Notes: a model not told the origin generated them from the sequence alone. DNA of 64,000 nucleotides from Rhodospirillaceae bacterium (GCA_022843945.1 JALHMR010000004.1:180775-244774), one strand, 5' to 3'. Positions 23,803-32,166 are shown, counted from the stretch's first letter. Program-made: numbers and translations.

Positions 23803-24725
23803 ACCCGGATCTGGTCATCGACGTGAGCGGGCTGTCGAAGAGCTTCGGCGGCCGGCCGGTGGTGCGCGACGTCGCCATCCAGGTGCGGCGCGGGGAGATC
23901 TGCGGCTTCCTCGGCCCCAATGGCAGCGGCAAGACCACGACCATCCGCATGCTCTGCGGGCTCCTCACGCCCGACGCGGGCGAGGGCACCTGCCTCGGCT
24001 ATGACATTCGCCGTGAAGCGCCGCTGATCAAGCGCGAAGTCGGCTACATGACGCAGAAGTTCAGTCTCTACGAGGATCTCAGCATCCGGGAAAACCTCGA
24101 CTTCGTCGCCCGCATGTACGCGGTGCCCAATCGCGACGGCGAGGTCGACCGCACCCTCGAGCAGCTCGGCCTGGTCGGGCGGCAGCATCAGCTCGCCGGG
24201 GCGCTGTCCGGCGGCTGGAAGCAGCGCCTGGCGCTGGCCGCCTGCATCCTGCACAAGCCGCGCCTGCTGCTGCTCGACGAGCCGACCGCCGGCGTCGACC
24301 CCAAGGCGCGGCGCGAGTTCTGGGACCAGATCCACCGCCTGGCCGCCGATGGGCTGACCGTGCTGGTCAGCACCCACTACATGGACGAGGCCGAGCGCTG
24401 CCACGCCATTGCCTACATCGCCTACGGGCGCCTGCTGGTGCGCGGCACGGTGGACAGCGTGCTGCAGGACTCCAATATCGCCACCTGGCTGGTCAAAGCC
24501 CCGGATCCGGCGGCGCTCGCGCGCCAGCTCGAGGGACGGCCCGGCATCGACATGGTCGTCGCCTTCGGCACGGTCCTGCACGTCAGCGGCCTCGATCCCG
24601 AGGCGCTGGACCGGGCGATCGGCCCCTGGCGCGACGATCCCCAGCTGCAGTGGAGCCCCGCCGAGCCGAGCCTCGAGGATGTGTTCATCGCCCTGATGAG
24701 CCGGACCAGGGACGAACTGCAGTGA
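23799..24725 (+). CDS. ABC-2 exporter ATP-binding protein
   Basis: A 308-residue cytoplasmic ATPase of the DrrA/YbhF class. Walker A is GPNGSGKTT (39-47), the signature is LSGGWKQRLALA (Trp replaces the usual Gln, common in this class), Walker B with D-loop is LLLLDEPTAGVD, and the switch His is in VSTHYMDEA. The C-terminal 80 residues form the accessory domain seen in drug exporters. It energises the permease encoded at 24895; the two genes are separated by a 146-base repeat element. The 5' end overlaps the HlyD gene by four bases. Confidence 0.92.
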   Translation: MNPDLVIDVSGLSKSFGGRPVVRDVAIQVRRGEICGFLGPNGSGKTTTIRMLCGLLTPDAGEGTCLGYDIRREAPLIKREVGYMTQKFSLYEDLSIRENLDFVARMYAVPNRDGEVDRTLEQLGLVGRQHQLAGALSGGWKQRLALAACILHKPRLLLLDEPTAGVDPKARREFWDQIHRLAADGLTVLVSTHYMDEAERCHAIAYIAYGRLLVRGTVDSVLQDSNIATWLVKAPDPAALARQLEGRPGIDMVVAFGTVLHVSGLDPEALDRAIGPWRDDPQLQWSPAEPSLEDVFIALMSRTRDELQ

Positions 24726-24733
24726 GCGCGGCT

Positions 24734-24879
24734 ACCCCCCACCCTAACCCTCCCCCACCTTGCGCTGCGCCGCCGCGAAGCGCCGGCGGGCGCCTAAGAT
24801 TGCGGGGGAGGGGACAGAAAAGGCGGTGCGCTCCCTCATACCCCCTCCCCCTCGACGGGGGAGGGTTGGGGTGGGGGTG
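24734..24879. repeat. G/C-run intergenic repeat, copy 3 (long form), inside an operon
   Basis: Begins ACCCCCCACCCTAACCCTCC and ends GGAGGGTTGGGGTGGGGGTG, complementary ends that can form a long stem. The interior (GCGAAGCGCCGGCGGGCGCC, then GGGGGAGGGGACAGAAAA) matches the copy at 18704-18855. It fills the gap between the ATPase and permease genes, which would otherwise be adjacent, so it may be a mobile insertion that now alters the ATPase:permease ratio. Confidence 0.8.
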
Positions 24880-24894
24880 CCTCCGGAGATGCTC

Positions 24895-26028
24895 ATGACG
24901 CGCTTCTCCCTCCGGCGCTTCTGGGCGGTGCTGATCAAGGAATTCGTGCAGATGCGCCGCGACCGGCTGACCTTCGCCATGATGGTCGGCGTGCCGGTGA
25001 TGCAGCTCCTGCTCTTCGGCTACGCGATCAACGCCGATCCCAAGGCACTGCCCACCGCCGTGCTCTCCGCCGAGAGCAGCGCCTTCACCCGCAGCTTCCT
25101 CGCGGCGGTCGAGAACTCGGGCTACTTCCGGCTGGTGCGCGAGGCCACCAGCGAGGCCGACGCGGCGGCGTTGCTGGCCCGCGGCGACGTGCAGTTCGTC
25201 ATCACGGTGCCGAGCGACTTCTCGCGCCGGCTGGTGCGCGGCGAGCGGCCGCCGCTGCTGGTCGAGGCCGATGCCACCGATCCCGCGGCGACCAGCAACG
25301 CCATCGCCGCGCTCTCCCATCTCGCCGGCACGGCGCTGGCGCGCGACCTGGGCGGGTCCCTGCGTCATCTCCAGCCCGGCGAGCCGCCTTTCGAGGTACG
25401 TATCCATCGCCGCTACAACCCAGAGGGCAACACCCAGTACAACATCGTGCCGGGGCTGATCGGCACGATCCTGACCATGACCATGGTGATCATGACCTCG
25501 CTGGCCATGACCCGCGAGCGCGAGCGCGGCACGATGGAGAACCTGCTGGCCATGCCCGTGCTGCCGGTGGAGGTCATGCTGGGCAAGATCATTCCTTTCA
25601 TCGTCGTCGGCTACATACAGGTGACGGTAATCATGCTGGCGGCGCGCTACCTGTTCGGCGTGCCGATGGTCGGCAGCCTGTTCGTGCTCTCGGTCGTGCT
25701 CGTCGCCTTCATCGCCGCCAACCTGTCGATCGGCTTCACCTTCTCGACGGTGGCCGCGAATCAGCTGCAGGCGATGCAGATGTCGTTCTTCTTCTTCCTG
25801 CCCAGCATCCTGCTCTCGGGCTTCATGTTCCCCTATCGCGGCATGCCGGACTGGGCGCAGGCGCTGGGCGAGATCCTGCCGCTCACGCATTTCCTGCGCA
25901 TCGTGCGCGGCATCCTGCTCAAGGGTAACGGCTGGGCCGAGGTCTGGCCGGAGCTCTGGCCGCTGCTCGCCTTCATGCTGGGCGCCATGCTGCTGGCCAT
26001 GCTGCGCTATCGCCGCACGCTGGACTGA
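24895..26028 (+). CDS. ABC-2 type exporter permease
   Basis: A 377-residue inner-membrane protein: one N-terminal helix (MMVGVPVMQLLLFGYAI), a large periplasmic domain (about 50-170), then five helices, as in YbhS/YhhJ. TRERERGTMENLLAMPV is the conserved cytoplasmic loop of ABC-2 permeases, and LPSILLSGFMFPYRGMP is the usual later helix motif. Of two nearby ATGs, 24895 is preferred because GGAG lies 6 bases upstream. Only one permease gene is present, so the transporter is presumably a homodimer. The predicted substrate class (drug or lipophilic compound) is inferred from the TetR/HlyD context. Confidence 0.9.
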   Translation: MTRFSLRRFWAVLIKEFVQMRRDRLTFAMMVGVPVMQLLLFGYAINADPKALPTAVLSAESSAFTRSFLAAVENSGYFRLVREATSEADAAALLARGDVQFVITVPSDFSRRLVRGERPPLLVEADATDPAATSNAIAALSHLAGTALARDLGGSLRHLQPGEPPFEVRIHRRYNPEGNTQYNIVPGLIGTILTMTMVIMTSLAMTRERERGTMENLLAMPVLPVEVMLGKIIPFIVVGYIQVTVIMLAARYLFGVPMVGSLFVLSVVLVAFIAANLSIGFTFSTVAANQLQAMQMSFFFFLPSILLSGFMFPYRGMPDWAQALGEILPLTHFLRIVRGILLKGNGWAEVWPELWPLLAFMLGAMLLAMLRYRRTLD

Positions 26029-26126
26029 ACAAGCGTTACCGGGCGGTGGTCACGCACCGCTCGTGGAACCGCTCACCGGGCGGTCCGTTTTCTCCCCCAA
26101 TCGTCGACAGCGATGGAGTGATGACC

Positions 26127-26435
26127 ATGCGGACAACTTTGCTTTCAGCTACCACAGCTTTGGCGCTGCTCGCCGCACCCGCCTGGGCCGAAGGGATGAA
26201 GAACACCCAGAAGAACGATCCAGCGCCGAGCGGCAGCACCAGCTCGAGCACCATGCTTCCCGGCGCCGGCAGTAGCAGCAGCGGTTCGTTGACCACCAGC
26301 CCGGCTCCGAGCGCGTCGGGCAGTTCCAGCACCACGCTGGGACCGGCCGACAGCTCGACGTCGACCAGCACCGGCTCGTCGCCGCCGGCCTCTTCGATCG
26401 ACGACAAGCTGAAGTCCGGCCAGGACGAGAAATAG
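26127..26435 (+). CDS. small secreted Ser/Thr/Gly-rich protein
   Basis: A 102-residue predicted exported protein. The signal peptide (TTLLSATTALALLAAPAWA) is followed by a low-complexity region made mainly of Ser, Thr, Gly, Pro and Ala and a short charged end (DDKLKSGQDEK). No Cys and no fold are apparent. GGAG is 8 bases before the ATG at 26127. It is followed by a hairpin and by a second small exported protein gene that shares the mature N-terminal motif QKN(D/N)(D/P)A. It may be a surface or stress-related filler protein; no family recognised. Confidence 0.65.
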   Translation: MRTTLLSATTALALLAAPAWAEGMKNTQKNDPAPSGSTSSSTMLPGAGSSSSGSLTTSPAPSASGSSSTTLGPADSSTSTSTGSSPPASSIDDKLKSGQDEK

Positions 26436-26465
26436 GGACTGGCGTTCAGTTCCTGCGCAGCAGGG

Positions 26466-26490
26466 AGCGCCTGGTGACGCCAGGCGCTTT
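26466..26490 (+). terminator. hairpin between the two small secreted-protein genes
   Basis: AGCGCCTGG (26466-26474) pairs perfectly with CCAGGCGCT (26480-26488) over a 5-base loop, with only three T residues after. It lies 30 bases after the stop of the first gene; it is a plausible but weak intrinsic terminator. Confidence 0.5.
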
Positions 26491-26600
26491 CCCGCTGCGC
26501 GGGCCCTAGGAGGTCGCATCGCGCCGCCTTTGCCGTTTCCGGGAACCGCCCCGCTCGCCGTGCCGTTCTTTCTCGGGGACCTACCCCGAAGGAGGTTCGC

Positions 26601-26942
26601 ATGCGAACGGCCCTGCTTGCGGCGGCGGTACTGAGCCTGGCAGTTGGGACGCCGGCTTATTCGCAAAACATCCCTGTCCCGCAGAAGAACAACGACGCCA
26701 GCGTGGACGGTGCCGTGCGGAGCCAGGGCACGCCGGGCCGCACCCTGGAGAACCGTACCCCCGAAGGCGACGCGCGGGGCAGCGCTGCGCCTGAATCCGG
26801 GCCTGCGGGTCGCACGACAACCGGCTCACCGCCGAGCGCCGTCGGCAACTCCATCGAGACCGAGACCGGGCTCGGCACGATCATGGATAGCGACGAGTCC
26901 GAAGCCTCACGCAACCGCGCGCCCGGCGGGCAGCGTCGCTAG
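26601..26942 (+). CDS. small secreted hypothetical protein
   Basis: A 113-residue exported protein with a clean signal peptide (TALLAAAVLSLAVGTPAYS, cleavage near SQN) and a polar mature part rich in Gly, Ser, Arg and Glu with no hydrophobic core, hence probably disordered. The mature N-terminus IPVPQKNNDASVDG is the only distinctive motif. A strong AAGGAGG lies 6-7 bases before the ATG, suggesting high expression. It follows a similar small secreted protein gene. No function is known to me. Confidence 0.65.
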   Translation: MRTALLAAAVLSLAVGTPAYSQNIPVPQKNNDASVDGAVRSQGTPGRTLENRTPEGDARGSAAPESGPAGRTTTGSPPSAVGNSIETETGLGTIMDSDESEASRNRAPGGQRR

Positions 26943-27071
26943 TCAATACCGCGAAAAAACGCCTGACAGAGGTCGGGCACGTCCTGCTATGGTCGAAGCG
27001 TGGTCGTTAGCTACGGCCGCGCTCATGGCTGTCGTGCACGAGGGCTCCGATCGGGGCCGGGGGACTATGCC

Positions 27072-28304
27072 ATGGCATCGGACGACATCCAGAAAACTCC
27101 CGTCATCGAGGCGCCGGTCATCGATGGGCCGGCCAGGCCGAGCACCCGGCCGTTGACCGGCGAGCGGGCCCTGGAGCTGCGGCTGCGCCAGCAGGAGATC
27201 TTGGCCAAGCTCGGCGTCCTGGCGCTGCAGGGCACGACACTGAACCAGCTTCTCGATCGCGCCGCTTACCTGACCGCCGAGGGCCTTGAGGCGGAGTTCT
27301 GCAAGGTCATGGAGTATCGGCCGCAGGACAAAAGCTTTCTGGTGCACGCCGGCGTCGGCTGGGATCCCGGCATCGTCGGTCATGCCACGGTCGGTGCCGA
27401 CCGCGAATCGCCGGCGGGCTACGCTCTCCACACCGGCCGGCCGGTGATCTCCAACCAGCTGGAGAATGAGCAGCGCTTCCGCACGCCGCATCTTCTCAGG
27501 CGCCACGGCATCCGCCGGGCGATCAATGTCATCCTGCAGGGCGATCGCATGGCCTACGGCGTGCTCGAAGTCGACAGCCGCAGCCCCGGCGAATTCAGCG
27601 AGAACGACATCGCCTTCCTGCAGGGAGCCGCCAACATTCTCGGTATGGCGATCGAGCGGCAGCGCATCGAGCGCGACCTGCTGGCGGCGGCCGAAACGCA
27701 GCGCCTGCTCTTCGATGAGCTCAACCACCGGGTCAAGAACAGCCTGCAGCTGGCGGCGGCGACCCTGCAGTTGCAGGCCAGCGGCGCCGACGATGCGGGC
27801 CTGCGCCGGGCGCTGGAGGAGGCCTCGTCGCGCATCGTCACCATCGGCCAGGCCCATGAAGGGCTTTATCGCGGCGGCAATCTCGCCTCGATCGATCTCG
27901 GGAGGTATCTCACGGAGGTGTGCCAGGCCGCGCAAAGCGCGTCGTCGCCCTGTGAGGTGGCGGTCGCGGCGCCCGTCGGGCTGGCGATCGAGACCGACCG
28001 GGCGATCCCCATCGCCCTGATCGTCAATGAGCTGATCACCAACGCCATCAAGTACGCCTATCGCGACAGCCAGCGCTGCCGGATCGAGGTGACGATGCGC
28101 GACGACGGCCAGGGGACCATCCAGCTCTCGGTGCGCGACGAAGGCGTGGGGCTGCCGGCAGCCTTCGATCCGGCAAGGAGCAAGGGCCTCGGCATGCGCA
28201 TGGTGCGCGCCTTTGCCCGCCAGCTCGATGCGGAGCTGGCGATTCACCGGCGAGAGCCCGGCACGGAATTCGAGCTGCGCATCCCGCTGCAGCCGGCCGG
28301 CTGA
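27072..28304 (+). CDS. GAF-domain sensor histidine kinase, HisKA_2 type
   Basis: A 410-residue soluble kinase without membrane helices. A GAF domain spans about 45-195 (SFLVHAGVGWDPGIVGHATV, SNQLENEQRFRTPHLLRRHG are typical). The dimerisation/phosphoacceptor segment follows with LLFDELNHRVKNSLQLAAAT, the phospho-His in ELNHRVKN, then an HATPase domain with LIVNELITNAIKYAY (N box), DEGVGLP (G1) and SKGLGMRMV (G2). This class usually signals to stand-alone response regulators such as PhyR-type or CheY-like proteins; none is adjacent. Start at 27072 is chosen over 27000 because it fits a GGGG-rich site upstream and removes an unlikely leader. Confidence 0.85.
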   Translation: MASDDIQKTPVIEAPVIDGPARPSTRPLTGERALELRLRQQEILAKLGVLALQGTTLNQLLDRAAYLTAEGLEAEFCKVMEYRPQDKSFLVHAGVGWDPGIVGHATVGADRESPAGYALHTGRPVISNQLENEQRFRTPHLLRRHGIRRAINVILQGDRMAYGVLEVDSRSPGEFSENDIAFLQGAANILGMAIERQRIERDLLAAAETQRLLFDELNHRVKNSLQLAAATLQLQASGADDAGLRRALEEASSRIVTIGQAHEGLYRGGNLASIDLGRYLTEVCQAAQSASSPCEVAVAAPVGLAIETDRAIPIALIVNELITNAIKYAYRDSQRCRIEVTMRDDGQGTIQLSVRDEGVGLPAAFDPARSKGLGMRMVRAFARQLDAELAIHRREPGTEFELRIPLQPAG

Positions 28305-28347
28305 GGGCCATGCCCGCCAAATCGAGCGGCGGCAGCGCGTTGCGCGG

Positions 28348-28734
28348 TTATCTCGGCGCGTCGAGGAAGGCGTTGGGCTGCAGGAAGATGCCGAGGCACA
28401 GGCAGCCCTTGGGCGCCCAGGCGACATGGCGATGGCCCTGGGGCCGCCAGATGAAGTTGCCGGCGGTGATCTCGTTGCCTTCGTCGTCGGCGAGGCTGCC
28501 TTCGAGCACGTAGGTCTGCTCGACGTCCATGTGCTCGTGCAGCGGCAGCCGGGCGCCGGGCGCCATGCGCACCAGCGCGGTGATCAGGCCGCGCTCCTCG
28601 TCGCGCAGCAGGATCTTCTGCTCGACCCCCGGGAACGGCGTCTTGTGCCAGGGCAGATCGGCGACCGGCACGGGGCGCGAGACGCTGGACGGCAGTTTCT
28701 CCTGCCCGGCGATATCCGGTGTGCGCGTGACCAT
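28348..28734 (-). CDS. cupin-domain protein (ChrR-like)
   Basis: A 128-residue single cupin. Motif 1 is LPLHEHMDVEQTYVLEGSL with two His and Glu; motif 2 is RPQGHRHVAWAPKG with His. All expected metal ligands are present. The arrangement resembles the ChrR C-terminal cupin or small dioxygenase-like cupins. It is leftward, downstream of nothing obvious, and converges on the kinase gene with a 43-base gap. The substrate cannot be given. Confidence 0.75.
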   Translation of the reverse strand: MVTRTPDIAGQEKLPSSVSRPVPVADLPWHKTPFPGVEQKILLRDEERGLITALVRMAPGARLPLHEHMDVEQTYVLEGSLADDEGNEITAGNFIWRPQGHRHVAWAPKGCLCLGIFLQPNAFLDAPR

Positions 28735-28817
28735 GGGCTTCCTCCCGGGAACAATCGTCTTGTCGGGAGAATGCGGTGGTTACCGCCTCAACTCAAGCTC
28801 GTGGCGCCCAAGCCGCC

Positions 28818-30071
28818 TCATCCGGCGGCGGCCAGGCGCGCCACGGGCTTCTCCTGGATCGGCCAATGGACCAGGCCGGAGGCGATGCCGAGCGCGATCG
28901 AGATCCACCACATGGCGTCGTAGGAGCCAGTCACGTCGTAGAGCCGCCCGGCCAGCCAGACGCCGAGGAACGAGCCGACCTGGTGCGAGAAGAAGACGAT
29001 GCCGAAGAGCATCGACATCCAGCGCGTGCCGAAGAAGGTCGCCACCAGGCCGCTGGTCAGCGGCACGGTCGACAGCCAGAGCAGGCCGAGGGCGCCGGCC
29101 AGCAGGATGACCGTGGTCTCGGTCATCGGCAGCAGCAGGAAGCCGGCGAAGACCACCGAGCGGCCGAAATAGATCAGGCTCAGGCCGCGCCGCTTCTCGA
29201 TCCAGCGTCCCGACTGGCCGGCGATGAAGGTGCCGATGATGTTGGCGATGCCCACCAGCATCAGCGCGTAGGGCCCGACCCAGTCGGGCAGCAGCAGGTC
29301 GCGCGTGTAGGCCGGCAGGTGCACGGTGATGAAGGCGACGTGGAAGCCGCAGACAAAAAATCCGGCGGTGAGCAGCAGGAAGCTCGGATGCCCGAAGGCC
29401 TCGCTCAGCGCCTCCTTCACGGTCTGGTTGCTGGAAACCGTGGCCGACCTGTTCGCAGGCTGGGCGTCGAGCGGCCAGGCGAAGAGGATGAGCAGCGCCG
29501 TGATCGCCATCAGCCAGACCAGGCTGTTCTGCCAGCCGAAGCTCTCGATCAGCTGGTGCATGATCGGCAGGGCGGCAAAGCCGCCGATGCCGGCCGCCAT
29601 GCCCGTCGAGGCGATGGCGGCCATCCGCTTCTCCGGCGGCGCCAGACGCCCGACCACGCCGACCAGCGAGGTGACGCCCGTGCCGCTGACGCCGAAGCCC
29701 ATCAGCACGCCGGCGAGAATCAGCATCGTCGCCGAGGTCGCGGCATAGAGGACCCAGAGTCCGGCGATGGTGCAGAGGACGCAGAAGGCAACGACCCAGC
29801 GCGCACCATACTTGTCGATCAGCGCGCCTGAGAAGGGCGAGCCGGCACCCATGAGCAGCAGGGTGATCGCCATCATCAGGCTGAAGGGCTCGCGGCCGAC
29901 GCCCAGGGCGCCGATCACCGGCAGCTGGTAGAGGCCCATCGACTGGGAGCGGCCCATGGTGATGCCGACGATCAGGCCGACCAGCAGGATCAGGACGGCA
30001 TAGGGCAGGGGGCCTGCCTGGGGGCTCGGGCTCGAAACGCGGGGCGCGGCAGGGGCGGGGTTCGCGCTCAT
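28818..30071 (-). CDS. MFS transporter, MarR-controlled
   Basis: A 417-residue inner-membrane transporter with about twelve hydrophobic helices. The first helix (YAVLILLVGLIVGITMGRSQ) and the loop LIDKYGARWVVAFCVLC, the MFS loop 2-3 motif in a variant form, support the family; it resembles anion/monocarboxylate carriers of the CynX/OFA kind more than drug pumps. The gene lies 69 bases downstream of the MarR gene on the same strand, and a MarR-type palindrome (30096-30107) sits 24 bases before its ATG, so it is probably regulated by that protein. Substrate unknown. Confidence 0.88.
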   Translation of the reverse strand: MSANPAPAAPRVSSPSPQAGPLPYAVLILLVGLIVGITMGRSQSMGLYQLPVIGALGVGREPFSLMMAITLLLMGAGSPFSGALIDKYGARWVVAFCVLCTIAGLWVLYAATSATMLILAGVLMGFGVSGTGVTSLVGVVGRLAPPEKRMAAIASTGMAAGIGGFAALPIMHQLIESFGWQNSLVWLMAITALLILFAWPLDAQPANRSATVSSNQTVKEALSEAFGHPSFLLLTAGFFVCGFHVAFITVHLPAYTRDLLLPDWVGPYALMLVGIANIIGTFIAGQSGRWIEKRRGLSLIYFGRSVVFAGFLLLPMTETTVILLAGALGLLWLSTVPLTSGLVATFFGTRWMSMLFGIVFFSHQVGSFLGVWLAGRLYDVTGSYDAMWWISIALGIASGLVHWPIQEKPVARLAAAG

Positions 30072-30095
30072 CTTGGGTCCTCGTCTGGCATTCGT

Positions 30096-30107
30096 CTGTA
30101 TATGCAG
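30096..30107. promoter_or_regulatory. MarR operator candidate in front of the MFS gene
   Basis: CTGTATATGCAG, whose reverse complement is found as CTGCATATACAG at 30604-30615. The site is a near-perfect palindrome in an otherwise G/C-rich region and ends 24 bases upstream of the MFS start codon. Confidence 0.65.
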
Positions 30108-30140
30108 TTATCGGGCGGCTTATTCCGGGACTGCGGTCGA

Positions 30141-30590
30141 TCAGGCGCTGAGGCGCTCGATCAGGCGCCGCAGGGTGGTATGCAGGGCAGCCGTGTCGGA
30201 GCGTCCGAACGCCTGCTCGATCTCGCGCTGGGCTCGCGCCCAGACCGGCTGGGCGTCGAGGCGCGCGGCGCGGCCCTTGGCGGTGAGATGCAGGCAGCGC
30301 GAGCGCTTGTCGCGCGGATCGGCGGCGGTGACCACGAAGCCGCGGCGCTGCAGCGGCCGCAGGTTTCGCGTCAGCGTCGTGGGATCCATGAGCAGCTTCT
30401 CGGCCAGGGCGCCGATGCTGATGCCGTCGAAGGCGCCGAGCTGCGCCAGCAGGCTGTACTGGGTGATCGTCAGCCCGAGAGGCTCGAGATGCCGGTCGTA
30501 GATCTGCGACAGCCGGCGCGTCGCCATGCGCAGATGCTTGCAGGTGCAGCCGATCATCTCGGGCGCGGGCAGGGGCGCTGGGCGGACCAT
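30141..30590 (-). CDS. MarR family transcriptional regulator
   Basis: A 149-residue winged-helix regulator. The DNA-binding core is clear: LAEKLLMDPTTLTRNLRPLQ, then RRGFVVTAADPRDKRSRCLH for the wing and LTAKGRAARL afterwards. An N-terminal Cys pair (CTCKHLRMATR) is notable because some MarR proteins sense oxidants through Cys. Two copies of one near-palindrome lie immediately upstream of its own start and upstream of the MFS gene, which argues for autorepression and control of the transporter. Effector unknown. Confidence 0.92.
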   Translation of the reverse strand: MVRPAPLPAPEMIGCTCKHLRMATRRLSQIYDRHLEPLGLTITQYSLLAQLGAFDGISIGALAEKLLMDPTTLTRNLRPLQRRGFVVTAADPRDKRSRCLHLTAKGRAARLDAQPVWARAQREIEQAFGRSDTAALHTTLRRLIERLSA

Positions 30591-30603
30591 TCCGCCTATG
30601 TAG

Positions 30604-30615
30604 CTGCATATACAG
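30604..30615. promoter_or_regulatory. MarR operator candidate in front of the MarR gene
   Basis: CTGCATATACAG inside the longer near-palindrome TAGCTGCATATACAGCTA (30601-30618). It begins 14 bases upstream of the MarR start codon, where binding would block its expression. It is the reverse complement of the site at 30096-30107. Confidence 0.7.
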
Positions 30616-30654
30616 CTAATGGCAAGAGGCCGGAGCCGCCCGAGGTCGGCCGGG

Positions 30655-31389
30655 CTATTGCGTGCTGGTCAGGGACGTGGCCTGTGCCGGGGGCGCGCAG
30701 GTGAGCGTGATCTCGACGCGGCGGTTCTCGATCTCGTCGGTGGCGTCGGGTGTCAGGATCTTCAGCCGCCGCTCGCCCCAGCCGGCGACGGTCAGCGTGC
30801 CGCTGCCGAACTCGCCCTTGATGGCCTCGCTGACGAAGCGGGCGCGCTTCTCGGAGAGGTCGAGATTGGCGGTGTCAGAGCCCTTCGTATCGGTGTGGCC
30901 GTCCACGGCGACGGCACAGTCGCGCCCGGCGGCGGCGATGAGAAGCTCCTTGCGCAACCCGTCGATGGTGCGGCGGATCTCCGCGCCGCCGTCGGCGCCG
31001 ATGCGCGCGAAGGTCACGGTACGGTGCAGGACCAGCTCCTCGACCGGCTCGACCATGACCGGCATTGGCATCGGCGGCGGCGTAGCGGCCCCGAGAAGCG
31101 GCGGCAGTTCGAGCTTGATGAGGTCGACCACGGCCCGGGGCAGCGAGGCATCGCGCGTCGTGGCACCGCCTGCCGGCAGGTTGCCGGCGATGCTGCGGAA
31201 GCCCTCTTCGGTCAACACCGAAGCGCGCAAGGCCGATAGCTCGTCACGCGTCTCTTGGCGCCACTGCCAGATCTGCGCGCCGACAACGGCCACGCAGACG
31301 GTGAGCGCCAGCAAGGGAAGGGCCAGCGCTACCGACAGATTGACCGGGCTGCGCCGTTCCGGCGGCGCGCCTTCTTCGTGATCCTGCAT
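30655..31389 (-). CDS. OmpA-family protein with an N-terminal membrane anchor
   Basis: A 244-residue envelope protein: a basic start, one transmembrane helix (about 17-38, VNLSVALALPLLALTVCVAV), a helical periplasmic linker, and a C-terminal OmpA peptidoglycan-binding domain (about 135-235) with VAVDGHTDTKGSDTANLDLS, KRARFV and NRRVEITLTC. The Asp and Arg that contact diaminopimelate are at the expected places. The anchor places it in the inner membrane, unlike OmpA itself, similar to MotB-like or stand-alone cell-wall tethers. It is leftward, upstream of nothing co-oriented within 60 bases except the MarR gene; the function is structural by inference. Confidence 0.85.
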   Translation of the reverse strand: MQDHEEGAPPERRSPVNLSVALALPLLALTVCVAVVGAQIWQWRQETRDELSALRASVLTEEGFRSIAGNLPAGGATTRDASLPRAVVDLIKLELPPLLGAATPPPMPMPVMVEPVEELVLHRTVTFARIGADGGAEIRRTIDGLRKELLIAAAGRDCAVAVDGHTDTKGSDTANLDLSEKRARFVSEAIKGEFGSGTLTVAGWGERRLKILTPDATDEIENRRVEITLTCAPPAQATSLTSTQ

Positions 31390-31467
31390 GATCCCACAAC
31401 CCCTTACAGCCTCGGGGAGAGCAATAGTAGGCCCAGGGATCGCGCTTGTCGAACCGCGGACCGGCCG

Positions 31468-32118
31468 TCAGCCCGGGCGGGCGGCGTTGAATCCGAGCCG
31501 GATGGGGAAGCGCGCGGCCAGGGCCCCGGCTTCGATACCGGCCGCCGGCGCGAAGGGCACGATCAGGCTGTTGCGGGCCTCGGCATCGCGGATGCTGTTG
31601 AGCAGCGAATCACGTGCATTGCCCGGCTCGCCTTCGACATAGAGCTGGGTCACCAGGCCGCCATCGCCGCCGGGCGCGGTGATCTTGAAATGGATATGCG
31701 CCGCGCGGCCGGGATAGGGGACCGGCTTGATGGTGCGGAAGCGATACTCGCCGGCCGCGCTGGTCACGGTTTCGCCGTAGCCCTGGAATCCGGGATCGAG
31801 CGGCGCGTCGCGGCGGTCGCGTGGATCGTGATAGCGCCCGAAGGCATTGACCTGCCAGATCTCGACCCGGGCGCCCGGCACCGGCCGGCCGCCATTATCC
31901 GTCACGGCGCCGAAGACATGGGCGATCGTGCCCTTGGCGCGCTGACCGGCGACGACGGCAAGATCGTTGTCGCGGTCGAGCGGGAACTCGCGGGGATAGA
32001 AGGGGCCCAGCGTCTGCGCCGGCGTGGCGACGGCCGCCAGGGCCGGCCGTGAAGCGCCCATCACCAGGGCAGCGCCAGCGCCGGCGAGCAACATGCGGCG
32101 GGACGGACGGATCAGCAT
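31468..32118 (-). CDS. intradiol ring-cleavage dioxygenase family protein, exported
   Basis: A 216-residue protein related to protocatechuate 3,4-dioxygenase beta chain. The four non-haem iron ligands can be placed at Tyr96 (FGRYHDP), Tyr135 (VPYPGR), His141 and His143 (AAHIHFK). An N-terminal RPSRRMLLAGAGAALVMGA stretch looks like a Tat signal, so it may act in the periplasm, which is unusual for enzymes of the beta-ketoadipate pathway but known for this subgroup. No second subunit gene is near. Substrate (catechol, hydroxyquinol or other) is not determined. Confidence 0.85.
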   Translation of the reverse strand: MLIRPSRRMLLAGAGAALVMGASRPALAAVATPAQTLGPFYPREFPLDRDNDLAVVAGQRAKGTIAHVFGAVTDNGGRPVPGARVEIWQVNAFGRYHDPRDRRDAPLDPGFQGYGETVTSAAGEYRFRTIKPVPYPGRAAHIHFKITAPGGDGGLVTQLYVEGEPGNARDSLLNSIRDAEARNSLIVPFAPAAGIEAGALAARFPIRLGFNAARPG

Positions 32119-32166
32119 GGGGAACGCTCCGGGTTCAACCGGAGATAGTTGTTGCGTCGACAGCGA

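Noticed and set aside
7251..24879. CRISPR-like repetition in the G/C-run repeat copies
   Set aside because: Only three copies, kilobases apart, without regular spacers and without cas genes.
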